Shown one piece after another: positions 34,256-43,561 of a DNA stretch of 64,000 nucleotides. The stretch lies in contig CBDCMJ010000006.1 in assembly GCA_965218875.1 (NCBI GenBank), forward strand, positions 1 to 64,000, in the 5' to 3' direction. Position 1 is the first letter of the stretch. Every line of letters starts with the position of its first letter. The notes under the pieces were generated by a model. The model was not told where the DNA came from and made no database searches. It saw only the letters and a list, made by a program, of their open reading frames with translations. Position numbers and translations under genes: made by a program. This DNA comes from CBDCMJ01 sp965218875. Its GTDB lineage: Bacteria; Chloroflexota; Dehalococcoidia; Lucifugimonadales; UBA3495.

Positions 34256-35464
34256 ATGAAGGCGATCACCAACATCAGTACCAACGACACCAAGGCAAGC
34301 TTCGACACCAACACGAACCCCGCAACGGCGGCGCCACAGGGACACACCAAGGGCAAGCCCGAGAGCGAGCTTCGGGCTGCCGCCCGGCGGCACGGCCTCA
34401 ACCTGAAGGAACTGGCGGTGAAGATGGGCGTGAACTACGGCTACCTGTCCTCGGTGGCCAGCGGGCGCCGGCCCTGGACTCCCCTGCTGCGGGAGAGGGC
34501 CACGGCGGTCCTGGGCGAGGTCCCGGGGCAGGGCATCGTCTACCGCCAGGGCGGCCTCGTGGAAGGGGAGAGCACCTGCATCCGGGAGCGCGCCCGCGAG
34601 CTGGGCCTGAGCCAGAAGAACCTGGCCCAGCGGGTGGGGGTGTCGGTCGGCTACATGTCAGAGGTGGCGCGGGGCCGGAAGAACATGAGCCCGGCGGTCC
34701 AGGCGCGGGTCGAGAAGGTGCTGGGCGGTCCGGTGAAGATCGCGCCCGCCAGTTGCGCCAACCGGCAGGACGGAAGGGTGAAAGGGAGGGGTCAGAGCAG
34801 CTACATCCGGGAGCGGGCCCGCGAGCAGGGCATGAGCCTCAAGGGCCTGGCGGAACACGTGGGGGTGTCTCGCGGCTACATGACCCAGGTGTCCCGGGGC
34901 GAAAGGAGCATGAGCCCGGCGGTCCAGGCGCGGGTGGAGGAGGCGCTGGATGCGCCCGCCAGGGTAGAACCCGCCCAGCCTCCTACCGTCGATCCGCGCG
35001 CCCTGTGGGACCGGATGGAAGCCCATGACATCAGCCAGAACGAGACCGCCCGGCTGGCCGGCATCAGCTCCGGTCATCTCTCCCAGATCATGAACGGCCA
35101 GCGAAACCCGTCGGGGGAGGTCCTGGCGAAGCTGCACGGGGTGCTGTTCCAGCCGTCGGCGGCGGAACTGGTAGTCCCCGCCGAGGTGAAGGTGATGGCC
35201 TGGAAGAAGGGCGGGCGCAACGGCGTGGTGGTGCGCGGCGCCGGTGGGCCGGGTGCCGGTGGCAATCAGCCTGGCGGCGGCACAATCCGTATCGGCGGCC
35301 GGGTGCCCTGGGGCGCCGAGGTGGAGTACGCCTACCGCGCCGGTTACGACAGCCGGGGCCAGGTGTCGGTGACCCACGTCGTGGACGAGCGGGGCTATGG
35401 CCGGATGTTGACCCAGCCGGAGCCGTCCGGCGCCGGTCCCGGGGAGGACCGGACCGGCGTCTGA
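34256..35464 (+). CDS. Protein with four tandem XRE helix-turn-helix domains
   Basis: 402 residues, ATG 34256 after CGGAGGAAGCGAT. Four XRE domains: residues 37-86 (LNLKELAVKMGVNYGYLSSV), 108-156 (LSQKNLAQRVGVSVGYMSEV), 182-231 (MSLKGLAEHVGVSRGYMTQV) and 248-297 (ISQNETARLAGISSGHLSQI). Domains 2 and 3 are close duplicates, both followed by SPAVQARVE. Domain 4 resembles the stand-alone regulators at 11914 and 20749. The last 100 residues are glycine-rich with a strand-like stretch (VEYAYRAGYDSRGQVSVTHV). One polypeptide could bind four adjacent half-sites, and the repeat-rich region just upstream is an obvious candidate target. Function inferred. Confidence 0.85.
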   Translation: MKAITNISTNDTKASFDTNTNPATAAPQGHTKGKPESELRAAARRHGLNLKELAVKMGVNYGYLSSVASGRRPWTPLLRERATAVLGEVPGQGIVYRQGGLVEGESTCIRERARELGLSQKNLAQRVGVSVGYMSEVARGRKNMSPAVQARVEKVLGGPVKIAPASCANRQDGRVKGRGQSSYIRERAREQGMSLKGLAEHVGVSRGYMTQVSRGERSMSPAVQARVEEALDAPARVEPAQPPTVDPRALWDRMEAHDISQNETARLAGISSGHLSQIMNGQRNPSGEVLAKLHGVLFQPSAAELVVPAEVKVMAWKKGGRNGVVVRGAGGPGAGGNQPGGGTIRIGGRVPWGAEVEYAYRAGYDSRGQVSVTHVVDERGYGRMLTQPEPSGAGPGEDRTGV

Positions 35465-35500
35465 GCGCGGCTACAGGGAGCGACCGACCGTCACGTGAAA

Positions 35501-35535
35501 GGGGAGACCGGCGTCGCAGCGACGCCGGTCTCCCC
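35501..35535. terminator. Bidirectional terminator hairpin
   Basis: A 17-base perfect inverted repeat (GGGGAGACCGGCGTCGC at 35501-35517, complement at 35519-35535) lies between the convergent four-HTH and TPR genes. It carries no clear T run on either side but is placed and built as a shared terminator. Confidence 0.65.
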
Positions 35536-35571
35536 AAGATTCTCTGTCACGGGGTCTGTTCCGCTGCCGGG

Positions 35572-37008
35572 TCAACTTTCATCTCCTTCCGCCTCCGCCT
35601 CCTCCAGGGCCTGCTGCCTCTCTTCTATGACGGAGGTGTCGTCCGGGTCCAGGCGGATGACCTCATCGTAGTCCCGTACCGCCTTGTCCGGCTCCCCCAG
35701 GTCGAGGTACAGGACCGCCCGGTTGCGCAGGGACTCGATGTTGTCCGGGTCCAGGGCGATGGCCCGCCCGAAGTCCTCCACCGCCTCCTGGAGTTCGTCC
35801 AGCTCGGCGTGGGCGCACCCTCTCATGTAGTACGCCGCCGGGTCGTCCGGGGTGAGCTGGACCAGCCGGTCGCAGTCCTGGAGCGCCTCCCGGTGCTCCC
35901 CCAGCGTGGTGCGGGCGAATCCCCTCGCCAGGTATGCGCCGGCGTTGTCCGGGTCGATGCCGATGATTGCGTTGAAGTCTCCGATGGCACCCTCGTACCG
36001 GTCCAGGTGCATCTGGGCCAGTCCCCTGCTGTAAAGGACGGTAGTGTCACCAGGGTCCCGGTCGATGACCCTGGTGTAGTCCTCTACCGCCAGCTCGTGT
36101 TGCTCCAGGCCGGTGTGGGCCATCCCCCTGGCCATGAGGGTCTCGCCGTTGCCAGGATCGACGGCCAGGGACCGGTCGAAGTCCCCCATCGCCTCGTCGT
36201 AACGGCCCAGGTTGCCGAGGGCGACGCCCCTGCCGCGCAGCGCGGGGGCGCTGTCGGGGTCAAGGGCGATGACCGCATCGAAGTCCTCCAGGGCACCCTG
36301 GAGGTCCCCGAGATTGAGGTTGGTGATGCCACGGGCGTAGTAGGCCAGGCCGTAGTTCTCTTCCAGCTCGATGGCGGCGTCCAAGTCGTGGATGGCCTGC
36401 TCCGGCTCGCCGAGGTCGCGGTATACCAGCCCCCGGTTGTAGTGGGCGACGGCCAGGCCGGGCTCCAGCTCGATGGCCCGGCTCAGGTCCTCCACCGCCA
36501 GCAGGGGTTCTCCCATCTCGGCGTAGGTCAACCCCCGGTTGTACCAGGAGCCGGCGTTGTCGGGTGCCAGGAGGACGGCCACGTCGAAATCGCTGATCGC
36601 CCCGGTCAGGTTGCCCAACTGGGCGTGGCACGCCCCCCGGTTGTAGTGGGCCACGGCATCGCCGGGGGCCAGGCGGAGGGCGTTGTCGTAGTCCTCCACC
36701 GCCCTACCGGGCTCCCCCAGTTCGAAATAGGCGCGGGCTCTCTCGAAGTAGGCGTCCGCGTTGTCGGGGTCCAGGGCGATGATCCTGTCGTTGTCCTCCG
36801 CCGCCTGGCGGTGGTTCCCCATTTCGCTGTATGCCAGCCCCCTGGCGGCCAGGGCTTCGGTATCGTGAGGATTCGCCCTGACCTGTTCCGTCAGACCCTC
36901 GATCATCCGCCGAAGACCCTCGCTGCCCGCGGCGTCCATCATCCTGCGGAATTCGCGGTAGTCCCCCGACGGCTCCCCCTGGTCCATCCCGCCGTATTCC
37001 CCGGCCAT
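35572..37008 (-). CDS. Tetratricopeptide-repeat protein
   Basis: 478 residues, ATG 37008 after GGGAGGAGCATC. After ~45 N-terminal residues the rest is about twelve 34-residue TPR units, each with the A.Y.RG...ALDPDN pattern (for example AHYNRGLVYRDLGEPEQAIH and AYLARGFARTTLGEHREALQ). No signal peptide or membrane segment, so it is a cytoplasmic protein-binding scaffold. Units are regular and the acid residues uniform, suggesting recent repeat expansion. Encoded 115 bases downstream of the alpha-CTD gene on the same strand; the two may act together. Partner unknown. Confidence 0.85.
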   Translation of the reverse strand: MAGEYGGMDQGEPSGDYREFRRMMDAAGSEGLRRMIEGLTEQVRANPHDTEALAARGLAYSEMGNHRQAAEDNDRIIALDPDNADAYFERARAYFELGEPGRAVEDYDNALRLAPGDAVAHYNRGACHAQLGNLTGAISDFDVAVLLAPDNAGSWYNRGLTYAEMGEPLLAVEDLSRAIELEPGLAVAHYNRGLVYRDLGEPEQAIHDLDAAIELEENYGLAYYARGITNLNLGDLQGALEDFDAVIALDPDSAPALRGRGVALGNLGRYDEAMGDFDRSLAVDPGNGETLMARGMAHTGLEQHELAVEDYTRVIDRDPGDTTVLYSRGLAQMHLDRYEGAIGDFNAIIGIDPDNAGAYLARGFARTTLGEHREALQDCDRLVQLTPDDPAAYYMRGCAHAELDELQEAVEDFGRAIALDPDNIESLRNRAVLYLDLGEPDKAVRDYDEVIRLDPDDTSVIEERQQALEEAEAEGDES

Positions 37009-37123
37009 GATGCTCCTCCCGTATGTCTGGGTATCCCGCTTTCGGGCAGGTGCCCTGCTGCGGGAATGGCTCCTTTTGCCAGTGCTGAATGCCTGTTGCC
37101 GAGATGTGTGGCTTGAAGGGGTG

Positions 37124-37330
37124 TCACGAGCCACTGCCGGGATTCGTGAAGCCACGTTCAGCCAGCCGGTGTTTCAGTTCCTCCAGCGACTTTGCGCCAA
37201 AGTTGCGTATCTTCAGGAGGTCTTCCTCCTGCTCCTGCAGAACCTCGCCTACCGTGTGAATCCGGGCGCTCATCAGGCAGTTGTACGTCCGGGGTGACAG
37301 CATCAGTTCCTTGATGTGCGTCTGGTACAT
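37124..37330 (-). CDS. Stand-alone RNA polymerase alpha C-terminal-domain protein
   Basis: 68 residues, ATG 37330 with AAAGGGAG upstream. Nearly the whole protein is an alpha-CTD: LMLSPRTYNCLMSARIHTVG, EVLQEQEEDLLKIRNFGAKS, LEELKHRLAERGF. The residues that in RpoA contact UP-element DNA are kept: R and N in SPRTYN, and the G-K-S of FGAKS. The N-terminal assembly domain of RpoA is absent. It could bind AT-rich promoter DNA, compete with RNA polymerase alpha, or recruit activators through the same surface. The TPR gene follows on the same strand. Identity is clear; the role is inferred. Confidence 0.9.
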   Translation of the reverse strand: MYQTHIKELMLSPRTYNCLMSARIHTVGEVLQEQEEDLLKIRNFGAKSLEELKHRLAERGFTNPGSGS

Positions 37331-37754
37331 GGCCACTCCCTTTCCTCCAGTGGTAACGAGCCTATTCCAGCAGTAGCAAACGGAACCTGCGGACACGGTT
37401 GTCAGGTGTGGGCAGATCCGGCTCGTGGCACGGACGTCAATCTGTCCCTACCAGCGGGAGCTCAGCCCCGGCGACGCGCCGGTCTGTCCCCTGGCCGCTT
37501 CTCTCCGCCTGGGTGGGCTACATTCAGTCCCGTCAGGGGACTGATGCGAACCATGCCGCATCTATTATGATGGTGCAGCAGTTCCGTTAAAGCAACGCCG
37601 GTTGGTCAGTCGGCGCGCTGCTGGCATGGGTGGGAACCAGGGGTGAAAGGGGGAACGGAGCCTTTTTGCTACCGGCCATGAAGACCAGGGACGCTCCGGT
37701 CTCCGGTGGATCGCCCGTTTGTGGGGGCTTTTTGGCGTTTCGGCCCCGCCGATC
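37331..37754. other. Intergenic region, no gene seen
   Basis: Short open frames only, with chance-like composition. The stretch from about 37640 holds GC-rich inverted sequence (CGGAGCCTTTTTGC, GGGGGCTTTTTGGCG) that may contain terminators. Promoters for the alpha-CTD gene are expected at its left edge but I cannot pick one. Confidence 0.4.
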
Positions 37755-38099
37755 TCAGCGGCCTGGCCGGCCGGCGGCTTTCCTGCTGGGGCTGCGGTGC
37801 TGGCTTGGGACCGCTGGGGCGGGTATCTCACGCCGCGTTTCTTCCCGGACTGTCCACGCAGTGAACAGGTGAGCTAGGCCCAACTCTTCGGCCAGCTCCA
37901 GCAGCGCCACCAGGTGTCGCCAGTTGGGCCGCACCCCCTTGTCCTTCCAGCGTCTCAGGTTGAGGGCGGACGTTCCCAGGCGGCGGGCCAACTCCGCCCA
38001 CGACAGGCCGGACTCCTCCTTGAACCGCTCCAGGCGCCGGGGGAAGTCGTCGGGAAAGACGTAGACTATTCTGCTGTGGCGGGTGTGCTGTCGCGGCAT
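37755..38099 (-). CDS. HTH regulator
   Basis: 114 residues from ATG 38099 (GGGAGG lies about 10 bases upstream). The core DFPRRLERFKEESGLSWAEL then ARRLGTSALNLRRWKDKGVR is an XRE-type HTH, followed by LVALLELAEELGLAHLF and a basic tail (SRKAAGRPGR). Paralogue of 20403-20768 (same DFP.RL.R.KE.SGL.W layout). Lies downstream of the surface gene and of a truncated XRE gene on the same strand. Confidence 0.75.
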   Translation of the reverse strand: MPRQHTRHSRIVYVFPDDFPRRLERFKEESGLSWAELARRLGTSALNLRRWKDKGVRPNWRHLVALLELAEELGLAHLFTAWTVREETRREIPAPAVPSQHRSPSRKAAGRPGR

Positions 38100-38249
38100 C
38101 CAGCCGGTCCTCCCGGAGGACAATAGAGAGATTCTCCAGATGGAAACGGCCAAGCTGACCGCGGTGCGGTGCACGAGCGCCAACTCCCTGACTGTCCCCG
38201 GAGCGTCGAGGAAACCTGAAATCAGGGGAGGTAAGTGTCCTCCCATGAG

Positions 38250-38396
38250 TCATCCATGTATGTTGGCTTTAAGGTTTCCCGTGGCAACTCCGCTCAGGAG
38301 TGCCAGTTTGTTCTGGGATGTGTTGCGCTGGTCGAGCAGTTCCCGCACAAAAGCGGGGTTGAGGTACACCTTCGGCGAGAGGCGCCTGCGCGGCAT
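38250..38396 (-). pseudogene. Truncated XRE regulator after the surface gene
   Basis: 48 residues, ATG 38396 with GGAAGGAGCAGGCGAA upstream. The product LSPKVYLNPAFVRELLDQRN then TSQNKLALLSGVATGNLKAN matches the first two helices of the XRE regulator at 11914 (LNRDAVWALLDELGISQNEL) but stops before the rest of the domain. The leader and first codons (GCAGGCGAAATGCCGCGCAG) are near-identical to those of the 11914 gene (GCAGGCGAGATGAGGCGCAA). It is a decayed copy of the same surface-gene-linked regulator. Confidence 0.6.
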
Positions 38397-38582
38397 TTCG
38401 CCTGCTCCTTCCCAGCGGGGTCCGCCTCGCCGAAGGTGGAAACTTGGGGACCCATGCAGGACTGCCGGCGTAGAGGGAGCCGTCGCTATTAGCTTCGGCG
38501 CCCTCTACCGCTCCATGTGTGCGGCCCCTTTTTGCGTCTTCAGGCCCCGCGGTCGCAGCCGCCTCACCGGCACACCGCCTCC

Positions 38583-41500
38583 TTACTCGGTCACCCACAT
38601 CTCCAACTGCACGGTATCGCCGACGGGCCAGGTCAAGCTGGAGTCTAGCCAGGTCAGAGAGTGTAGGCCGGTGGTCAGCAGGGTATAGAGTGCATCCCCC
38701 AGGGCGAATGCCTTGCCGTCGACGTGGAGCGCCATAACACTACGGACGGCCGCGTCCGATATGCTGCCACTGTTTATGGCGTCAAAAACTATTCCGATTC
38801 TGTCAGTGTGGGTGTTGAAAAGGATGGTGGAGAGTTCGTACGTTTCGTTCTTATACTCGAAATTAGCTTCAGTGAGGGCATCGCCTTCGAACAAGGCGCC
38901 GTCGTCGGCCCAGCCGAATAGTGTCTCTAAGAGTGTGCTGCTCCCCACCGTCATGGTGGCGCTCCATACCAGTAGCGTCTTCTGGAAGAATCTTGCCGGG
39001 GTGCTGTAGGCGTAAATTTTGTCGTCATCGACGTCCGTCACCCACATGGTCTCGCCGTCCGACCAGATGCCCCTAGCGTTGTCATTGTTCGACGCCAGGG
39101 CAGCGTCCTTAGCCGAGTCGTGCGCCTTCGTGGACAGATTGTAGGCGTACAACTTTGCGCGAAGATTGTCCGCCACCCACATGGTCGTGCCATCCGACCA
39201 GAGGCCCCTGGGGTAACCATTTTTCGACGTCAGAGCAACGTCCTTGGCCGAGTCTCGGGCCTTCGTGGACAGATTGTAGGCGTACAAATTCAGGTCAGCT
39301 CTGTCCGTCACCCACATGGTCTCGCCGTCCGACCAGATGCCCCACGGAACGCTATTGTCCGACGCCAGGGCAATGTCCTTGCTCGAGTCGTGGGCGCCGA
39401 AGTCAGCGCCTGGGGTCAGCTTGTAGGCGAGAAGTGTGAGGCTTAAACTGTCAACCGCCCACATGGTCGTGCCGTCCGACCAGATGCCATTGGGGCCGTT
39501 GAAAGTGCCGAAGTCCGCAGAAAGGTCAATGTCCTTGCCCGAATCGCGGGCCTTCGTGGACAGTGCGTAGGCGTATAACTTCTGGTCGATGAAATCCGCC
39601 ACCCACATGGTCGTGTCGTCCGACCAGATGCCCGAGGGAAACGGACTTCCCACCCCAACAAGGGTGTTGAAGTCGTGGGACGGGAGCCGCACCAGCCTTA
39701 CTGTGTCGGGCAATTCGCCGCAGGCCGGCAGATCGGGGTTGCCGGGCGACAGGGTCAGATTCGCCACCCTGGGGTTGCAGTCGTCGTCCCACAACTCGCT
39801 TGGCGCATGGAGCAGGCCGTTGTCGGACAGGTCCAGCGTCTTCAGTCTGCCATGGCGATAGACCATCATGTAACGGAACGTGTCGTCCTTCAGGTTCGTC
39901 AGGTTGTTGCCGGACAGGTCCAGGCGCACCAGGTTGCGAGTTTCGAACCAAAATTCATCCGGCAGGCTGGCGAACGAGTTGTCGGACAGGTCCAGCGAGC
40001 TCAGGGGGAGAGTCGCAGAGGGACTGCGGAAAAATTCCTCATCAAGGAAGAACAACGAGTTGCCGGACAGGTCCAGGCTCACCAATTGATAAAACCCGTC
40101 GAAAACTCCCACCGGCAGTCTCGTGAACCGGTTGTTTGACAGGTCCAGCCGATTCAGCCAGGAATGGCCGCCATAGACCCATACGCGTATACTGCCAGAG
40201 CCGCCTGAGTTGTAGGTGCCGTCGGCATTGCATGAATAATTGGGTAATTCATAGTCGACACCGCATATCTGGAACCGCCAGGTGGACAGCCCGCCGAGCC
40301 CTCCTTTACCCGAAAAGTCGGTCAGTAAGTTGTCGGACAGGTCGACGGACCTCACCCATATCAGCCCGTTGAAATCCTGCGCCTGCAACGCAGTGATGCC
40401 CTGCCCGCTCAGGTCGAGGGTCCTGATGCCGGCGAGGTGTTCATCGGTGATGTCTTCGCAATCCGACACGCCACTGACGGCGGCGAGGATGGCATCGCGC
40501 ACTTGCCGGGTGCGAGTGCAGACGGATACCTCGGCCTTTTGCGCGCCGGTGATCGGGTCAGCGGAGGATATGCTCCCGATGACGATCTGAACCCTGCTCT
40601 CCGCGGACGGCCCATCGCCGCGCCGCGCCGTCACCCGGTAGGTGTAGATGCCGGACTCGCCGGCCAACGCATCCAGCCATTGCGTCTCCGTCCCGTCGAC
40701 GAAGGTTAGCAGCGCGCGCATTATTCCATCGCTGGTGTGCTCCAGGGTGCGTTTGATCTCGTATCCGGTTACGGGCTCGGTGCCATCCACCGGCCCGGAC
40801 CAACTGAGGGAGACCCCATCGTCCTGCTGCTCGGCGCTCAGGTTGGCGGGGGCCAGAGCATCAATGACGGTGGCGGTGGCCGCGCTGGTCAGCGATTCGG
40901 AGTTGCCCCCGTCGTCGGTGAAGGACACTCGCAGCCTAATGATCTTGCCCTCGTCGGCATCGACCAGGGCATATGTGGAGTCCGTCGCGCCCGCAATGTC
41001 CGTGTCGGTCGCCCCGTGGTTGGCGACCCACTGGTAGGTGAAGGTTGCCCCGGCCAGCCCGTCAGCGTCGGATATGCCCGACGTGTGCGCCGTCAGCGTC
41101 CGTAATGCCTGGGCCGTGCCGCTGATCGTGGGCGCGCCCTTGGCGGGAGAGTTGGGACGCGCCGTGACCGGGGGCGTGGCGGCGCTGGTCTGCGATTCGG
41201 GGTTGCCCCCGCCGTCGGTGAAGGACACGCGCACCTTGACGGTCTTGCCCTCGTCAGCCGCCACCAGGGTGTAGGTTGCCCCCGTCGCCCCCGCAATGTC
41301 CGTGTCGGTGGTCCCGTCGCTCCTCACCCACTGGTATTCGAATACGCCGCTCCCCAGCCCATCGTCGTCGGATACGCCCGCCGTGTCCGCCGTCAGCGTC
41401 TGTCCGACCTGGGCCGTTCCGCAGATGGCGGGTCCGCCCGTCTGGGGCGTGTTCTCCACCCGCTCCCGCAGAATCAGGCTTACGGTGACCTCCTCCCCCA

Positions 41501-43292
41501 CGTCCCAGTCCATCCCCCTACCCAGCCAGGTGTAGACGTGGCCGTAGGTGTAAGACCCGAGGGATGCGTCGCTTGATTCGAATTGCGCCCCGTCCAGCTC
41601 AAGCGTGAAGCCTACCGGCAGCTTCCGGTCCACGCCGAAAGCCGTAAGGTAGTCCGCCGCCGTCTCGATGCTGCCAACGGTGTAGGTAACGCCGTCCAGA
41701 ACGAAGGAGTTCGGGACGAGTGACCCCGCCTGTGGATTCAAGAAGCTCTGGTATCCGTAGTTCTCGCCGATCCGGCCCACGGTCAGAGTTGCCGACACGA
41801 TGGGACAGGAGTATTCCGTTTCGTCCGCAGCCGGGGCGACGGGGGCCGTCGCCGGGCTGGTCAGCGATTCGGGATTGCTCTCGCCGTCGGGGAAAGTCAC
41901 CGTTACCGTAAGGGCCTTCCCAACGTCGTTCTCAACCGGGGTGTAGCTGCTGCCCGTTGCCCCGGCTATGTCCACGCCGTCGGCCAGCCACTGGTAGCTG
42001 AAGACTGCGTTGCCCAACCCGTCGGCGTCCTCAATGCCCGACGTTTCCGCCGTGAGCGTCTCCCCCACCTGGGCCGTCCCGCTGATGGTGGGCTGGCCAG
42101 TGGCCGGGCTGTTCTGGTCATCTTCGGCGGGTCCGGTCACCCCGAAGGACACTCGCAGCGTCCCCAGGACGTTCCCGCCCAAGCCCCGCTCGGCGTAGGC
42201 CGTGGCCGTCAGGGTGTACTCGCCAACGGGCAGCGACTCGCCGCTCAGGTTGCCGCCACTGTCACCGTACAGCGAGTAGGGCGTGATGTTTTCCGTCTTG
42301 TCAACGTCCTTGGCTCCGGTGAGTTGCAGGCGCAGGCTGCCGATTTCCGCATCGGTCTCCACGTCGGCCCGAATGCCGTAGCTGCCGTTGTCCGGGTCGT
42401 CCAGGACCAAAGCGCCCCCGTCGGTGAGGATCTCGACCACCGTCTGGTCGGAGGCGTCCACCACGGTGAACCCGACCAGCGGCCCCGATCCCGGCGCCAC
42501 CGACGCCGTCGGCTCACTGGTCAGCGCCTCCTGGTTATTCTTGCCGTCGGCGAAGGACACCCTCACCTTGATGGTCTTTCCAACGTCTGCGTCTACCGGG
42601 GTGTAGGTGGAACTGGTCGCGCCCGCGACCTCCGTGTCCTCGGCGATCCACTGGTAGCTGAACGAAACGTTGGTCAGCCCATCGGCGTCGGAAATCCCGG
42701 AGATCTCCGCCGTGAGGATCTCACCCACTTCGGCCGTCCCACCGATGGTGGGCTGGCCGGTGGCCGGTGTGTTCGGCTCCGGTGTGGGTTCCGGGGTTGG
42801 CTCCGGTGTCGGGGCGGGAGTTGGCTCCGGAGTAGGTTCTGGAGTGGGAGCCGGTGTTGGTTCCGGCGTAGGCGTGGGAGCCGCCGGGGTGTTGGCCCGG
42901 GCGAAGCTGGACCATTTACCCTCGCCGTTAGCGTTCACCGCCACGACCCGGTACCCGTAGCGCTTCTCCGGCTCCACGGTGTCGTCGGTGTAGCTCGTCG
43001 CCGCCGAGCCGGTGTCGGACTCGATGGTCAGGAACTCGCCGGTGTCGTGGGTGTCGCGGTCCCGCCGCAGCACCTGGTAGTGGGTGATGCTGTTGTCCTC
43101 AGGGTCGTCCCAGGTAAGGTCAACATAGTTGTAGAACGCCTCCGTGGACAATCCCGAGGGTTGGGCCGGTACCGAGCCGTCCTGGGCCTGGGCAGGCGCT
43201 CCATTGAGGGAAAGCAACAGGGCGGACAACGCCGCCACCGAGACCACGGCAGCAAACAGGATGGTGAGTCTGAATTTACCGGTCAGCGACAT
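38583..43292 (-). CDS. Giant secreted Ig/LRR/propeller surface protein
   Basis: 1569 residues, ATG 43292 with GGAGGAACCTCG upstream. Signal peptide LTILFAAVVSVAALSALLLS (cleavage near APAQAQ). A fibronectin III domain (about 35-135) leads to a proline-threonine linker (PTPEPTPAPTPEPTPE repeated, about 137-175). Five Ig-like repeats of the N.PA.G.PTI.GTA type follow, broken by two other beta domains and a second fibronectin III domain. Leucine-rich repeats come next (about 930-1190: LDLSNNRFTRLPVGVFDGFY, VSLDLSGNSLFFLDEEFF), then five or six propeller-like WSDGTTMWVAD repeats (about 1210-1450) and a C-terminal beta domain. Shares Ig and propeller modules with 3404-10876 but adds the LRRs. Likely adhesion or binding at the cell surface (inferred). 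Confidence 0.85.
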   Translation of the reverse strand: MSLTGKFRLTILFAAVVSVAALSALLLSLNGAPAQAQDGSVPAQPSGLSTEAFYNYVDLTWDDPEDNSITHYQVLRRDRDTHDTGEFLTIESDTGSAATSYTDDTVEPEKRYGYRVVAVNANGEGKWSSFARANTPAAPTPTPEPTPAPTPEPTPEPTPAPTPEPTPEPTPEPNTPATGQPTIGGTAEVGEILTAEISGISDADGLTNVSFSYQWIAEDTEVAGATSSTYTPVDADVGKTIKVRVSFADGKNNQEALTSEPTASVAPGSGPLVGFTVVDASDQTVVEILTDGGALVLDDPDNGSYGIRADVETDAEIGSLRLQLTGAKDVDKTENITPYSLYGDSGGNLSGESLPVGEYTLTATAYAERGLGGNVLGTLRVSFGVTGPAEDDQNSPATGQPTISGTAQVGETLTAETSGIEDADGLGNAVFSYQWLADGVDIAGATGSSYTPVENDVGKALTVTVTFPDGESNPESLTSPATAPVAPAADETEYSCPIVSATLTVGRIGENYGYQSFLNPQAGSLVPNSFVLDGVTYTVGSIETAADYLTAFGVDRKLPVGFTLELDGAQFESSDASLGSYTYGHVYTWLGRGMDWDVGEEVTVSLILRERVENTPQTGGPAICGTAQVGQTLTADTAGVSDDDGLGSGVFEYQWVRSDGTTDTDIAGATGATYTLVAADEGKTVKVRVSFTDGGGNPESQTSAATPPVTARPNSPAKGAPTISGTAQALRTLTAHTSGISDADGLAGATFTYQWVANHGATDTDIAGATDSTYALVDADEGKIIRLRVSFTDDGGNSESLTSAATATVIDALAPANLSAEQQDDGVSLSWSGPVDGTEPVTGYEIKRTLEHTSDGIMRALLTFVDGTETQWLDALAGESGIYTYRVTARRGDGPSAESRVQIVIGSISSADPITGAQKAEVSVCTRTRQVRDAILAAVSGVSDCEDITDEHLAGIRTLDLSGQGITALQAQDFNGLIWVRSVDLSDNLLTDFSGKGGLGGLSTWRFQICGVDYELPNYSCNADGTYNSGGSGSIRVWVYGGHSWLNRLDLSNNRFTRLPVGVFDGFYQLVSLDLSGNSLFFLDEEFFRSPSATLPLSSLDLSDNSFASLPDEFWFETRNLVRLDLSGNNLTNLKDDTFRYMMVYRHGRLKTLDLSDNGLLHAPSELWDDDCNPRVANLTLSPGNPDLPACGELPDTVRLVRLPSHDFNTLVGVGSPFPSGIWSDDTTMWVADFIDQKLYAYALSTKARDSGKDIDLSADFGTFNGPNGIWSDGTTMWAVDSLSLTLLAYKLTPGADFGAHDSSKDIALASDNSVPWGIWSDGETMWVTDRADLNLYAYNLSTKARDSAKDVALTSKNGYPRGLWSDGTTMWVADNLRAKLYAYNLSTKAHDSAKDAALASNNDNARGIWSDGETMWVTDVDDDKIYAYSTPARFFQKTLLVWSATMTVGSSTLLETLFGWADDGALFEGDALTEANFEYKNETYELSTILFNTHTDRIGIVFDAINSGSISDAAVRSVMALHVDGKAFALGDALYTLLTTGLHSLTWLDSSLTWPVGDTVQLEMWVTE

Positions 43293-43547
43293 CGAGGTTC
43301 CTCCTTTGAATGTGCAACAACCCGGCGGGCATAGCCGCAGCCGGGTATCCATGAGTGGAAATCACGGGCGTCGGCAAACGCCGGTGCGGGAGTCGTGGCG
43401 CGCACCGGTATTCCCCTATGGACCGCGGGGGGCGACGGCCGTGGGTGGGCGAGACTGCCGGACAGGTGAAGACCCCGCGTACAGCGACGCGGAGGGTTGG
43501 TAAGAAAGAAAAGGAAGGTCCCGGCTATGGCCGGGCGACGAAAAGTC

Positions 43548-43561
43548 GGGGGGGGGGGGGG
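43548..43561 (-). promoter_or_regulatory. 14-base C tract (coding strand) upstream of the surface gene
   Basis: Fourteen consecutive G residues on the plus strand, read as C on the strand of the surface gene, followed in that direction by CGACTTT. It lies 256 bases upstream of ATG 43292. It mirrors the 13-C tract with the same CGACTTT downstream at 3331-3343. Candidate phase-variation switch. Confidence 0.5.

Noticed and set aside
38083..38688. 201-codon plus-strand open frame
   Set aside because: It overlaps the end of the surface gene and the truncated XRE gene on the minus strand and has a random-looking composition.
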